NCBI GenBank assembly: GCA_037968815.1
Contig: JBBKWF010000012.1
Span: 1 to 64,000 of the forward strand
Length of the DNA stretch: 64,000 bases
Direction: 5' to 3'
DNA from: Pseudopedobacter sp037968815
GTDB taxonomy: Bacteria > Bacteroidota > Bacteroidia > Sphingobacteriales > Sphingobacteriaceae
The notes under the pieces are model-generated. The model worked only from the letters and a program-made list of their open reading frames with translations. It searched no databases and was not told the origin of the DNA. Within the stretch, counting starts at the first letter, position 1. Each line of letters starts with the position of its first letter. A program made the position numbers and the translations under genes. Shown here in pieces: positions 1-7,893 of this stretch.

Positions 1-32
1 TCAGCAAAGAAAAATTAAAATCAAAAATTATA

Positions 33-80
33 AAACAAAAAATAGCATCATGGAAATCCACAATGCTATTTAATTTTTTT
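33..80. terminator. Hairpin terminator at left edge
   Basis: A 9-bp perfect stem (AAATAGCAT at 40-48 pairing with ATGCTATTT at 63-71) is followed by AATTTTTTT and preceded by an A-rich run. It can therefore end transcription in both directions: the small lipoprotein gene read leftward, and possibly a gene entering from the left edge. Confidence 0.6.
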
Positions 81-132
81 ATCCTTGTATAACTGTAACG
101 CTATTTCAGGACGAGACATTAAGATTTTTATC

Positions 133-327
133 TTATTGAGCAGCAGTTGTATCAACAGCAACCATTGAAGAATCACCAGCAACTGTATCAACAGCAGCAG
201 TATCAACAGTAATTGAATCTACAGAAGCAGTATCTTGAGATGCATCAGTAGCAGTGTTTGAATTACAAGCAACAACTGATAAAGAGATTGCTAAAGCGAA
301 AAATCCGAATTTGAATAAGTTTTTCAT
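133..327 (-). CDS. Tiny acidic lipoprotein with VDT repeats
   Basis: Predicted 64-residue lipoprotein of unknown function. Residues 1-20 are a signal peptide and SVVAC (17-21) is a lipobox with the acylated cysteine at 21. The mature part is about 44 residues, has no Lys or Arg, and is built from Val-Asp-Thr/Ala repeats (VDT, AVDTVA, AVDTT), so it is probably a disordered, acidic tail on a lipid anchor. The frame extends 16 codons further upstream, but the Met at 327 begins a normal signal peptide and is preferred. Transcribed away from the sigma factor gene. Small Bacteroidota lipoproteins of this kind have no known role; I do not assign one. Confidence 0.7.
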   Translation of the reverse strand: MKNLFKFGFFALAISLSVVACNSNTATDASQDTASVDSITVDTAAVDTVAGDSSMVAVDTTAAQ

Positions 328-381
328 GTTAATTTGTTCTTTTATTTTTGTGATTAATTTAACCTTAATACCCAAAACTTA

Positions 382-415
382 AAAAGGTAACCCTGTAACT
401 ACAAAAAAAAATATC
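382..415 (-). promoter_or_regulatory. Possible promoter of the tiny lipoprotein
   Basis: On the minus strand TTTG (412-415) and TACCTTTT (382-389) are separated by 22 bases. They resemble the Bacteroidota -33 TTTG and -7 TAnnTTTG boxes, with one mismatch and a slightly long spacer. They lie about 55 bases upstream of the chosen ATG. Confidence 0.3.
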
Positions 416-537
416 TTTTTTTTGAAATCACTTGTAATCAGTTAAAAATCATTAAATTGAATCACAGATAAAATATATAAAAATTAATTTTTTTTTACCA
501 AATAAGGGTTACAATTTAGCGAAAACAGTATTAAATA

Positions 538-1107
538 GTGAGCAAAAAGATAAATCATTCAATACCAACAGATAATGAAATTATTTTAGGTGTGCTGAAT
601 AATTCATCTTCAACACTTCAGTATCTTTATAAGGCTTATTACCCGATGATCTTACAATTAATCATCAATAACAGTGGGAGCGAGCATGATGCAAAAGATA
701 TTTATCAAGAAAGTATAATTGTACTTCATGATAAAATTAAAAGTGGCGATTTTGAATTAACAAGTAAACTTAAAACCTTTTTATATTCTGTTTGCAGAAG
801 GCTCTGGTTAAAAAAACTAAGTCATAAAAGTAGATTTTGTGAAAATATTAAAGATTACGAAGATCATTTCGAGGTAGAGTCAGATTTGGCTCAGCATGAA
901 GAAAAAGATCAACAGTTTGTTTTAATGGACAGTGCTTTAAGCCAATTGGGCGAACCTTGTAAAACCATTATTGAGGATTTTTATATCCACAGTAAATCAA
1001 TGCAAGATATCTGCGAAAAATTTGGTTATACCAACGCAGATAATGCAAAGACACAAAAATACAAGTGTTTGCAACGATTAAAAAAGTTGTTTTTTAATCT
1101 AAAATAG
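538..1107 (+). CDS. ECF-type RNA polymerase sigma factor
   Basis: A 189-residue sigma-70 family protein of the extracytoplasmic-function class. Region 2 occupies roughly residues 25-95 and contains DAKDIYQESIIVLHDKI, the typical core-binding and -10 recognition helix. Region 4 occupies roughly 130-185, with LGEPCKTIIEDFY and a helix-turn-helix ending in a basic helix (QRLKKLF). There is no region 1 or 3. The start is GTG at 538; no suitable ATG lies nearby. The next gene begins 5 bases after the stop and encodes a membrane-spanning protease with an anti-sigma-like N-terminus, so the two are probably co-transcribed and functionally linked. Target promoters cannot be read from the window. The family is certain; the stimulus is unknown. 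Confidence 0.88.
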   Translation: MSKKINHSIPTDNEIILGVLNNSSSTLQYLYKAYYPMILQLIINNSGSEHDAKDIYQESIIVLHDKIKSGDFELTSKLKTFLYSVCRRLWLKKLSHKSRFCENIKDYEDHFEVESDLAQHEEKDQQFVLMDSALSQLGEPCKTIIEDFYIHSKSMQDICEKFGYTNADNAKTQKYKCLQRLKKLFFNLK

Positions 1108-1112
1108 AAAAC

Positions 1113-2204
1113 ATGAAAAGTGAATTAGACTTAATCAAAAGAATTGAAGCATACTATTATCAAGAGATGACAACCGAAGAGGTTGACGCTTTTGAGTTAG
1201 AAAGAAAAAGTAATGATGCTTTAGACCATAAAGTTGTTGCACATTTAGACTTTCTGAAAACTTTAAAATCTTATGGAGATGTTAAAGCTTTAAGGTTAGC
1301 CATGAATCAAATTCATGACGAAATTGATATTGATAGTTTGGTGGAGGAGTATAAAGAAGTACCTACCTTACTTTCTGTGCTTTGGGTTAAATACCGTAAA
1401 AACTTAGCAGTTGCTGCAACTGTTGCTATTTTTATGACTTTAATTACGCTGTTCTCTACAGGTCAATTTAGCGCTAATGAACATGGCTCAAATTATAGTG
1501 AACTTAAACGTGATATGGAAAGCATTAAGCGTTCCCAAACAGCACTAATAAGAAATATCAATACTACTAAACAGAAAAAAGATGTTAGTCAATATAGCGG
1601 GACTGGTTTCGCTTTATCATCAAACGGGTACTTGCTAACTAATTACCATGTAATAAAAGATGCTGACTCTGTATATGTTCAAAACAGTAAAGGGGAATCG
1701 TTTAAAGTAGAAACCTTATATATTGATCCTGAATTTGATATTGCAGTTTTGCATATTAATGACCCAGCTTTTAAAAACTTAGCAACAGTTCCTTATACCT
1801 TTAAAAAGGTGAACTCTGATTTAGGAGAAGATGTTTATACAATTGGCTACCCTAAAGATGATGTGGTTTACGGAAAAGGGTATTTAAGTTCTTCAACTGG
1901 TTTTGGTGGAGACTCAATAGCTTACCAAATATCAATTCCGGTTAACCCAGGTAACTCTGGTGGTCCTTTAATGGATAGTAAAGGTAATGTGATTGGTATT
2001 ATAAGTGGTAAGCAAACCCAAGCGGATGGTGCTGCGTTTGCAGTGAAATCTGATTTTTTACTAAGAGCTGTTAATAGTATCTCACAAGATTCTTTGAAAC
2101 AGAAAATCAGCATTAGCAAAAGAAATACATTGGCCGGCCTTAATCGCACACAGCAGATTAAGAAAATGCAGGACTATATATTTATGGTTAAGGTATATAA
2201 TTAA
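1113..2204 (+). CDS. Membrane-anchored trypsin-like (S1C) protease, anti-sigma-like N-terminus
   Basis: A 363-residue protein in three parts. Residues 1-96 are soluble and helical, and their start (IEAYYYQEMTTEEVDAFELE) resembles the N-terminus of Bacteroidota anti-sigma factors. Residues 97-114 are one membrane helix, preceded by KYRK, which predicts N-in topology. Residues 160-325 are a DegP/HtrA-like trypsin domain with His179 (NYHVI), Asp209 (EFDIAVL) and Ser282 in GNSGGP. No PDZ domain follows, unlike DegS or DegP. The upstream ECF sigma gene ends 5 bases before. Inference: the cytoplasmic part holds the sigma factor while the periplasmic part senses or degrades misfolded proteins. The protease assignment is firm; the anti-sigma role is a hypothesis. 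Confidence 0.82.
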   Translation: MKSELDLIKRIEAYYYQEMTTEEVDAFELERKSNDALDHKVVAHLDFLKTLKSYGDVKALRLAMNQIHDEIDIDSLVEEYKEVPTLLSVLWVKYRKNLAVAATVAIFMTLITLFSTGQFSANEHGSNYSELKRDMESIKRSQTALIRNINTTKQKKDVSQYSGTGFALSSNGYLLTNYHVIKDADSVYVQNSKGESFKVETLYIDPEFDIAVLHINDPAFKNLATVPYTFKKVNSDLGEDVYTIGYPKDDVVYGKGYLSSSTGFGGDSIAYQISIPVNPGNSGGPLMDSKGNVIGIISGKQTQADGAAFAVKSDFLLRAVNSISQDSLKQKISISKRNTLAGLNRTQQIKKMQDYIFMVKVYN

Positions 2205-2226
2205 GATTAAGACATACTTAAGTTTG

Positions 2227-2256
2227 AAAGTCCTGCTCAATCGGCAGGACTTTTTT
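2227..2256 (+). terminator. Terminator of the sigma/protease operon
   Basis: A perfect 10-bp stem AAAGTCCTGC (2227-2236) and GCAGGACTTT (2244-2253) with a 7-base loop runs into TTTTTT. It lies 22 bases after the protease stop codon and is a strong intrinsic terminator. Confidence 0.85.
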
Positions 2257-2557
2257 ATTGAGATAATTTTTTATCCGAGGTAAGGCGAGTAATTTTTAAA
2301 GCTTCTAAAGAGGTTCGAAATGAATTGCCCCGGATTTTATCTCGTGATAAAAGTCAAGTGAGACACTGGTTTTAACAGAATACCTTTTCGCTTTTATGCT
2401 AAAGCACCTTATAATAGAGATAGACGAATAAAGCTGAGTTTTAGAGATAGTAGTGCAAAAACTTTAAACCTGTTTATTGGTGTTTATTTTATACGGTGAA
2501 GCTTGATGTAATATGGTTTCACCAATTTGAGGTATAACTAAAGATAGTTTAAAGCAT
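2257..2557. other. Intergenic stretch without a recognisable gene
   Basis: About 300 bases between two terminators. Two short open tracts on the plus strand in adjacent frames (roughly 2264-2374 and 2359-2499) have protein-like composition, for example IPFRFYAKAPYNRD in the second. Neither matches a family I recognise and neither has a convincing start. This may be a decayed gene; I see no RNA gene or mobile element. Confidence 0.4.
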
Positions 2558-2585
2558 AAAAAAAGACCTGATGTAATCAGGTCTT
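2558..2585 (-). terminator. Terminator of sppA
   Basis: A perfect 10-bp stem AAGACCTGAT (2563-2572) and ATCAGGTCTT (2576-2585) with loop GTA. On the minus strand it is followed by a U run (the A run at 2558-2564). It sits 25 bases past the sppA stop. Confidence 0.8.
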
Positions 2586-2610
2586 CAATAATTTATATTA
2601 ACTAAATTAC

Positions 2611-4371
2611 TTAGTCAAAAGTTATTTCATAAGGCAGTTTTGCTTGTAAGCCACTCATATTACTAACTTCTTTGATTTTTTGATAATATTGGTAGCTTTT
2701 TCCTAATTCTTGTTTAACAAAATAAGTTTTAATTTTCTCGTCCGAATTGCCAATTAAGCCCATTAAGCCACTTTTAATTTCTGGATAGTTTACAATTTTG
2801 TACTCTTTAAGTTTTGCTTTTTTTGCTGCGGCGGCTATAGCATCTTCTAAATGCCCAAGTTTATCTACTAGTTTTAGTTTTAAAGCTTGTTCACCCGTCC
2901 AAACACGACCTTGTCCAATACTATCCACATAAGTCTGTGTTAACTTTCTGCCATCGGCAACACGCTTGGTAAAGTCGTTGTAAGTTCTGTTGACTTCGGT
3001 TTGTAGAATCATTTTTTCAGCATTATTTAATGGACGACTTACATTACCTAAATCTGCAAATTCTCCAGTTTTTATCCCATCGAAAGTAATACCTAATTTA
3101 TTATTAAAGAATCCTTTCATGTTTGGGATGATTGCAAACACACCAATTGAACCTGTAATGGTAGTTGGCTCAGCAAATATTTCATCTGCAGCGCAAGCGA
3201 TATAGTAACCTCCTGAAGCTGCATAATCTCCCATTGATACTATTACAGGTTTTACTTTTTTGGTTAAAAGAACTTCTCTCCAAATCACATCAGAAGCTAA
3301 GGCACTTCCACCTGGGCTATTTACTCTTAATACAACCGCTTTTACTTTATCATTCAGTCTGGCTTTTCTTAATGCTCTTGATATCCCTTCGGATCCAATG
3401 GAGTTTTCATCACCTTCGCCACCGTTGATATCTCCGTTAGCATAAACTACGGCTATTCTTTCTGATGCCGAATTATCATTTTGAATGCTACTAGCGTAAT
3501 CAGTAACACTAACTGTATTTAAGTTTTTATCTTTTTCTATTCCAGTTTTATCTTTTAACTCATCTAAAAGTTCATCTTTATATTTTAGACCGTCTACTAA
3601 TTTATAATTTAAAGCATCTTGTGGAGAGCGAGATTTTAATCCATTTGCAATAGAAATAACCGAGTCTTGTGGGATTTTTCTGCTTTGAGCAATTCCTTGA
3701 GTTATATGGTTATAAAGCGAACCTAATAATGCAGTCATTTGTAAACGGTTGGCATCACTCATTTTATCCAAAATAAGAGGTTCTACTGCGCTTTTGAAAG
3801 TGCCAACTTTAATGATTTGTGCTTCAATATCTAATTTTGCTAAAGCACCTTTTAAAAACATAATCTCTGAACTCAAACCTTTAAGTTCTAAAATACCCTG
3901 TGGGTTTAAGTAAACTTTATTTGCTACTGATGCCAGATAATAAGCTCCTTGTGTGTAAATTTCGCTGTAGGCAATAATAAATTTCCCTGATTTTTTAAAA
4001 TCAATTAAGGCATTTCTAATTTCTTCAATAGTAGCAAAGCCCGTCATTAGGTAGCTAACATCAAGGTAAATACCTTTTATATTACTATCATCTTTTGCAT
4101 TCTTAATGCTTTTTAAAATGTCATTTAAACCAAGTTTTTTATCGCCTTTAAGCGGTCCAAAGTCTAACTCATCCAAAGGGCTAGAAGAGCTGCGTTCTGT
4201 AATTGGTAAGTTTAAACTGAGGTGTAAGATGCTGTTTTCTTTTACATCTACTTGTTTTTTTGAACTGCCAACCAAAACGGCTAAACCTGCAATAAAAATA
4301 ACAACTATAATAATAGATGAGATAATGAAGCCTATTACTGAGGCAAAAACAAATTTGAAGAATTGTTTCAT
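2611..4371 (-). CDS. sppA: Signal peptide peptidase SppA, 67 kDa type
   Basis: A membrane-bound serine protease that cleaves leftover signal peptides. The 586-residue length fits the long (67K) type with two tandem ClpP-like domains. Residues 9-35 form an N-terminal membrane anchor. The N-terminal domain carries the general base Lys193 (TFKSAVEP) and the C-terminal domain the nucleophile Ser386 (YAASGGYY), the split Ser-Lys dyad known from E. coli SppA. TITGSIGVF follows, as in the family. Translation starts at the ATG at 4371. A TATATTTGC promoter box lies just upstream and a strong terminator follows the stop, so this is a single-gene unit, divergent from folK. Confidence 0.95.
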   Translation of the reverse strand: MKQFFKFVFASVIGFIISSIIIVVIFIAGLAVLVGSSKKQVDVKENSILHLSLNLPITERSSSSPLDELDFGPLKGDKKLGLNDILKSIKNAKDDSNIKGIYLDVSYLMTGFATIEEIRNALIDFKKSGKFIIAYSEIYTQGAYYLASVANKVYLNPQGILELKGLSSEIMFLKGALAKLDIEAQIIKVGTFKSAVEPLILDKMSDANRLQMTALLGSLYNHITQGIAQSRKIPQDSVISIANGLKSRSPQDALNYKLVDGLKYKDELLDELKDKTGIEKDKNLNTVSVTDYASSIQNDNSASERIAVVYANGDINGGEGDENSIGSEGISRALRKARLNDKVKAVVLRVNSPGGSALASDVIWREVLLTKKVKPVIVSMGDYAASGGYYIACAADEIFAEPTTITGSIGVFAIIPNMKGFFNNKLGITFDGIKTGEFADLGNVSRPLNNAEKMILQTEVNRTYNDFTKRVADGRKLTQTYVDSIGQGRVWTGEQALKLKLVDKLGHLEDAIAAAAKKAKLKEYKIVNYPEIKSGLMGLIGNSDEKIKTYFVKQELGKSYQYYQKIKEVSNMSGLQAKLPYEITFD

Positions 4372-4402
4372 TTTAATTAATTGAATATAAAAATGCTATT
4401 TT

Positions 4403-4438
4403 GCAAATATATTAAGTTAGAGAAGCATTTAGCGCAAA
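4403..4438 (-). promoter_or_regulatory. Probable sppA promoter
   Basis: On the minus strand TATATTTGC (4403-4411) matches the Bacteroidota -7 box TAnnTTTG exactly, and TTTG (4435-4438) could be the -33 box. The 23-base spacer is longer than the usual 19-21. It lies 31 bases upstream of the sppA ATG, in the gap shared with folK. Confidence 0.45.
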
Positions 4439-4451
4439 TGTTACAAATTTT

Positions 4452-4952
4452 ATGAACCAGGTATTTTTAGGTTTAGGAGGTAATTTAGGTGATAGGATGA
4501 ATAATCTTGAACTTGTATTGAGCGCTATAGAGCTTAATGTTGGAGCGATAGGTAGAAAATCGTCGATATACCAAACTAAGGCCTGGGGGGAAACCGAGCA
4601 ACCCGATTTTCTAAATATGGTTGTTGAAGTGCTTACCAGACACAGCGCAGAGCAAGTTTTAAATGCGATTCAAAAAATTGAAACTGATTTAGGTAGAATC
4701 CGTATAGAGAAGTGGGGTACAAGAACTATGGATATTGATATTTTGTTCTATAATGAAGAAATATTAAACTCCGATAGACTTATTATCCCTCATCCTTTAA
4801 TGGAGAAGCGTAAATTTGTTTTATTGCCCTTAGCAGAAATTGCTGAAAAATTGATACATCCCTGCTTGAAAAAAACGATAGGGCAACTATTATTAGAATG
4901 TGAAGACGAGCTAGATGTATTTAAGTTAGATAAATTATATAACGATTTTTAA
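4452..4952 (+). CDS. folK: 2-amino-4-hydroxy-6-hydroxymethyldihydropteridine diphosphokinase
   Basis: Transfers pyrophosphate from ATP to 6-hydroxymethyl-dihydropterin in folate synthesis. The 166-residue single-domain HPPK opens with FLGLGGNLGDR (5-15) and carries WGTRTMDIDILFY, where Asp94 and Asp96 match the Mg2+-binding pair of E. coli HPPK (Asp95, Asp97). IIPHPLMEKRKFVLLPL is the conserved C-terminal block. An HPt gene begins 5 bases after the stop, so the two are probably co-transcribed. FolB, the preceding folate enzyme, is encoded about 8.5 kb away at 13.0 kb, not in the same operon. Confidence 0.95.
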   Translation: MNQVFLGLGGNLGDRMNNLELVLSAIELNVGAIGRKSSIYQTKAWGETEQPDFLNMVVEVLTRHSAEQVLNAIQKIETDLGRIRIEKWGTRTMDIDILFYNEEILNSDRLIIPHPLMEKRKFVLLPLAEIAEKLIHPCLKKTIGQLLLECEDELDVFKLDKLYNDF

Positions 4953-4957
4953 TAAAC

Positions 4958-5323
4958 ATGAACGATAAAGTATTAATAGACCTTTCGTATTTACAAGAAG
5001 TAGCCAGCAATAACGTAGAGTTTATGGTGGAAATGATTGATATATTTTTAGCACAAACGCCAGAATATGTAGCGATTTTAAATGATGCTATAAATGAAGA
5101 AAACTGGTTGAAAATTGCAGAAATGTCACATAAAGTTAAGCCAACTTTGGCTTTTATGGGTGCAAATGAAGCTAAAGAAACAATGGCTAGTATTGAGTCG
5201 CGGGCAAGAGAAAAAGAAGATTACGAAGGAGTACTTGCTGACTTTAAAAATCTAAAAGAAGTTTTTGTCCAGATTTTTTCTGGTTTGGAAGAAAAAAGAA
5301 AAGAGCTATTAGCTAATAGCTAA
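4958..5323 (+). CDS. Stand-alone histidine phosphotransfer (HPt) protein
   Basis: A 121-residue all-helical HPt domain, a phosphorelay intermediate that takes a phosphoryl group from a receiver or hybrid kinase and passes it on. The phosphorylation site is His58 in AEMSHKVKPTLAFMGA, the usual four-helix-bundle motif with small residues after the histidine. There is no kinase or receiver domain and none is encoded next to it, so its partners lie elsewhere. It follows folK by 5 bases and overlaps the convergent purS gene by 4 bases at the stop codons. Confidence 0.85.
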   Translation: MNDKVLIDLSYLQEVASNNVEFMVEMIDIFLAQTPEYVAILNDAINEENWLKIAEMSHKVKPTLAFMGANEAKETMASIESRAREKEDYEGVLADFKNLKEVFVQIFSGLEEKRKELLANS

Positions 5324-5330
5324 AGCTCTT
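5286..5330 (-). terminator. Hairpin across the convergent HPt/purS stops
   Basis: An imperfect inverted repeat (AAGAGCTATTAGCTA at 5301-5315 against TAGCTAAAGCTCTT at 5317-5330) covers both stop codons. On the minus strand it runs into a T-rich stretch (TTTTCTTTTTTCTTCC), so it may end transcription coming from purS. On the plus strand no U run follows. Confidence 0.45.
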
Positions 5331-5574
5331 CAATTGTGTATTGATAATTTTCCATTATTAAATTAGCCAATAGTTTTTTACAAGCAGTTTCTACTAGTTC
5401 TGTTGCAAGTTCTTTGCTTTCTGCTTCAACTTCTAATGTAATATGGCGACCGATTCTTACATTGCTAATTGCTGATAAGTCTAAGTTTTTCATGCTTCCT
5501 GTTACTGCTTTTCCTTGTGGGTCAAGTATTTCTTTAAGAGGCATTACATCTATAGCTGCTGAGAATTTTTTCAT
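5320..5574 (-). CDS. purS: Phosphoribosylformylglycinamidine synthase subunit PurS
   Basis: The small (84-residue) subunit of the three-part FGAM synthase complex with PurL and PurQ in purine synthesis, which holds the complex together and helps pass ammonia. The reading is typical of the family: an opening beta strand (KKFSAAIDVMP), ILDPQGKAV near residue 17, VRIGRHITLEVEA, and a C-terminal IMENYQYTIEEL. The start ATG overlaps the stop of pssA (ATGA at 5571-5574), so the two are translationally coupled. purL and purQ are not in the window. Confidence 0.9.
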   Translation of the reverse strand: MKKFSAAIDVMPLKEILDPQGKAVTGSMKNLDLSAISNVRIGRHITLEVEAESKELATELVETACKKLLANLIMENYQYTIEEL

Positions 5575-6242
5575 TGTTGATATTTAAAGTGTAGTTGTGA
5601 AAAAAGTATATAAATAACCAAAACTATCGGTATGGCGGCAAATTTAAGAAAAGCCACCAAAAGAACGGCTATAATTACAAAAATGAATTTATATTTATTT
5701 GGTTGCCATTTTAAACTCGATAATTTCATCGAAAACAGCTTAATTTCACTGGTTAAAAGGTAGCTGACAACTGCAATTAAGGCTATTAAAAAATAAGGGT
5801 TAGTGATGAAAGCAAAATCATCTGCCAAATAGGGCAGTGAGATGATTAAAAAAGTGTTCATCGGGGTGTTTAGTCCAATAAAGTCTTCGGTTTGGCGAGT
5901 ATCTATATTAAACTTTGCTAAACGTAAGGCAGAAAACACGGTGATTAAGAAACCTGCATAAGAAACCCAGTCTAAGCCAGAAAGCATTAAAAGCTTATAA
6001 ACTATAATTCCGGGTAAAAACCCAAAACTTATTACGTCTGCTAATGAATCTAGTTCTTTCCCTATATCGGATTTCACGTTTAATAATCTAGCGGCAGAAC
6101 CGTCAAAAAAATCAAAAACGCCAGATATAATCACAAAAAAGGCAACCGTTTTAAGGTCGCCGTTAAATGCATAAATACTTCCAATACATCCCGATAAAAG
6201 GTTTGCACAGGTTAAAGCATTTGGAATATGTTTTTTTATCAT
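5571..6242 (-). CDS. pssA: CDP-diacylglycerol-serine O-phosphatidyltransferase
   Basis: Makes phosphatidylserine from CDP-diacylglycerol and serine, the first step to phosphatidylethanolamine. This 223-residue integral membrane protein has about six to seven hydrophobic segments. It carries the full CDP-alcohol phosphotransferase signature DGxxARx8GxxxDxxxD from Asp47 to Asp69 (DGSAARLL, then GKELDSLAD), whose aspartates bind the metal and CDP. The length and the TPMN motif after the catalytic region fit the PssA (Gram-positive/type II) subgroup. It overlaps purS by 4 bases. The 88-base gap to rho upstream contains short direct repeats. Confidence 0.92.
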   Translation of the reverse strand: MIKKHIPNALTCANLLSGCIGSIYAFNGDLKTVAFFVIISGVFDFFDGSAARLLNVKSDIGKELDSLADVISFGFLPGIIVYKLLMLSGLDWVSYAGFLITVFSALRLAKFNIDTRQTEDFIGLNTPMNTFLIISLPYLADDFAFITNPYFLIALIAVVSYLLTSEIKLFSMKLSSLKWQPNKYKFIFVIIAVLLVAFLKFAAIPIVLVIYILFSQLHFKYQQ

Positions 6243-6294
6243 TCTTGGGAGATAAAAGAGTTAGGAAGCAAGAGCTAAGACATCTTGCTTAGTC

Positions 6295-6326
6295 TCTTGA
6301 CTCTCGCCTCTAAAAATCTTGACTCT
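6295..6326. repeat. Direct repeat TCTTGACTCT between pssA and rho
   Basis: TCTTGACTCT occurs at 6295-6304 and again at 6317-6326 within a low-complexity spacer. Similar loosely repeated strings lie at about 10675-10715 and 44285-44340. Confidence 0.6.
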
Positions 6327-6330
6327 AATT

Positions 6331-7893
6331 CTAGCTGTTCATCGAAACTAAAAACTCTTCGTTAGATTTTGTTCCTCTTACTTGCGTTAATAAAAACTCC
6401 ATTGCTTCTTGTGGGTTCATATCTGCCAAGTGATTTCTTAAAATCCAGATTCTTTGTAAAGTTTCTTTATCTAATAATAAATCGTCTCTTCTTGTGCTTG
6501 AAGCAGTTAAATCAATAGCAGGGAAAATACGTTTGTTAGATAATTTTCTATCTAACTGAAGTTCCATGTTACCAGTACCTTTAAATTCTTCAAAGATTAC
6601 CTCATCCATTTTAGATCCGGTCTCGGTTAAAGCGGTAGCTAAAATAGTTAATGAACCACCATCTTCAATATTACGAGCCGCTCCAAAGAAACGTTTAGGT
6701 TTGTGTAATGCATTAGCATCAACACCACCCGAAAGTATTTTACCAGAAGCTGGCGCAACAGTATTGTAAGCTCTTGCTAAACGAGTGATAGAATCTAAAA
6801 GAATAACCACATCATGTCCGCATTCTACCATACGTTTTGCTTTCTCTAAAACAATATTGGCAATTTTAACGTGGCGTTCTGCTGGCTCATCAAAAGTTGA
6901 AGAAACAACCTCAGCTCTTACGCTTCTAGCCATATCTGTAACCTCTTCTGGACGTTCATCAATTAATAAAATAATTAAATAAACCTCTGGGTGATTGGCT
7001 GCAATTGCATTAGCAACTTCTTTTAATAAGTTGGTTTTACCCGTTTTAGGCTGTGCAACAATTAAACCACGTTGTCCTTTACCAATTGGCGTAAATAAAT
7101 CCATGATCCGAGTTGAATAATCATTCGGTCTCATAAATAAATTTAATCTTTCAGTAGGGAAAAGAGGGGTTAAGTAATCAAAAGGAACACGGTCTCTAAC
7201 CTCCATTGGTACTCTTCCGTTGATAGACTCTACACGCACCAAAGGGAAATATTTTTCACCTTCTTTTGGTGGTCTTATGCTACCTCTAACGGTGTCACCA
7301 GTTTTTAAACCAAATAATTTGATTTGCGATTGAGATACGTAAATATCATCAGGCGAGGTTAAGTAGTTGTAATCTGAGGATCTTAAAAAACCGTAACCAT
7401 CAGGCATAATCTCTAAAACACCCTCGTTGATAATTACGTTGTCAAAATCAAAAGCAGAGTCCTGACTTCTTTGTTTTCCGTGTTTCTCAGGTCTTATCTG
7501 TTTTGGTTCCGACTTGCTTTCTACAGCATCAGATGCTGTAGCCGATGATTCTTCATCTGGTTTTGCTTCTTTAACTTTTCTTGAAACAGGCTTTGCAGCG
7601 ACTGGTTCATTATTGTCAAATAAAGACACATCCGACTTTGGCGTTGGACTTAGTTTTTCTTCAGCAACAACGGTTTTAATTGTTCTTGCTCTTTTCTTAG
7701 GCTTGTCTTCAGCAACAACTTCTTCGGCTGTTGCGCCAGAGTTTCTTGCAGCATCTATTAAGTCTTGTTGTTCTTTAATTTTAGCTACCAGATCAGCTTT
7801 ACGCAATGCGTCGGTGTTTTCTACACCAAAGCTTTTTGCCATTTCACGAAGCTCAGAAACAAGCTTGTCGTTCAATTCGTTTGTATTAAACAT
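6331..7893 (-). CDS. rho: Transcription termination factor Rho
   Basis: A hexameric RNA-dependent ATPase/translocase that ends transcription. The 520 residues divide into an N-terminal Rho_N helical domain (1-45), a charged low-complexity insert rich in Lys, Glu, Ala and Ser (about 46-145), the cold-shock-like RNA-binding domain (about 155-230, with GYGFLRS), and the RecA-like motor (about 245-510). The Walker A motif is QPKTGKT (281-287), followed by LLIDERPEEVTDM and the Walker B/Q-loop region ILLDSITRLARAYNT. E. coli Rho has 419 residues; the extra length is the insert, as in other Bacteroidota. Monocistronic, divergent from pyrF. Confidence 0.97.
   Translation of the reverse strand: MFNTNELNDKLVSELREMAKSFGVENTDALRKADLVAKIKEQQDLIDAARNSGATAEEVVAEDKPKKRARTIKTVVAEEKLSPTPKSDVSLFDNNEPVAAKPVSRKVKEAKPDEESSATASDAVESKSEPKQIRPEKHGKQRSQDSAFDFDNVIINEGVLEIMPDGYGFLRSSDYNYLTSPDDIYVSQSQIKLFGLKTGDTVRGSIRPPKEGEKYFPLVRVESINGRVPMEVRDRVPFDYLTPLFPTERLNLFMRPNDYSTRIMDLFTPIGKGQRGLIVAQPKTGKTNLLKEVANAIAANHPEVYLIILLIDERPEEVTDMARSVRAEVVSSTFDEPAERHVKIANIVLEKAKRMVECGHDVVILLDSITRLARAYNTVAPASGKILSGGVDANALHKPKRFFGAARNIEDGGSLTILATALTETGSKMDEVIFEEFKGTGNMELQLDRKLSNKRIFPAIDLTASSTRRDDLLLDKETLQRIWILRNHLADMNPQEAMEFLLTQVRGTKSNEEFLVSMNS

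Noticed and set aside
3165..3445. Overlapping ORFs on the plus strand inside sppA
   Set aside because: They lie opposite the SppA catalytic domain and show no start signal or family pattern.
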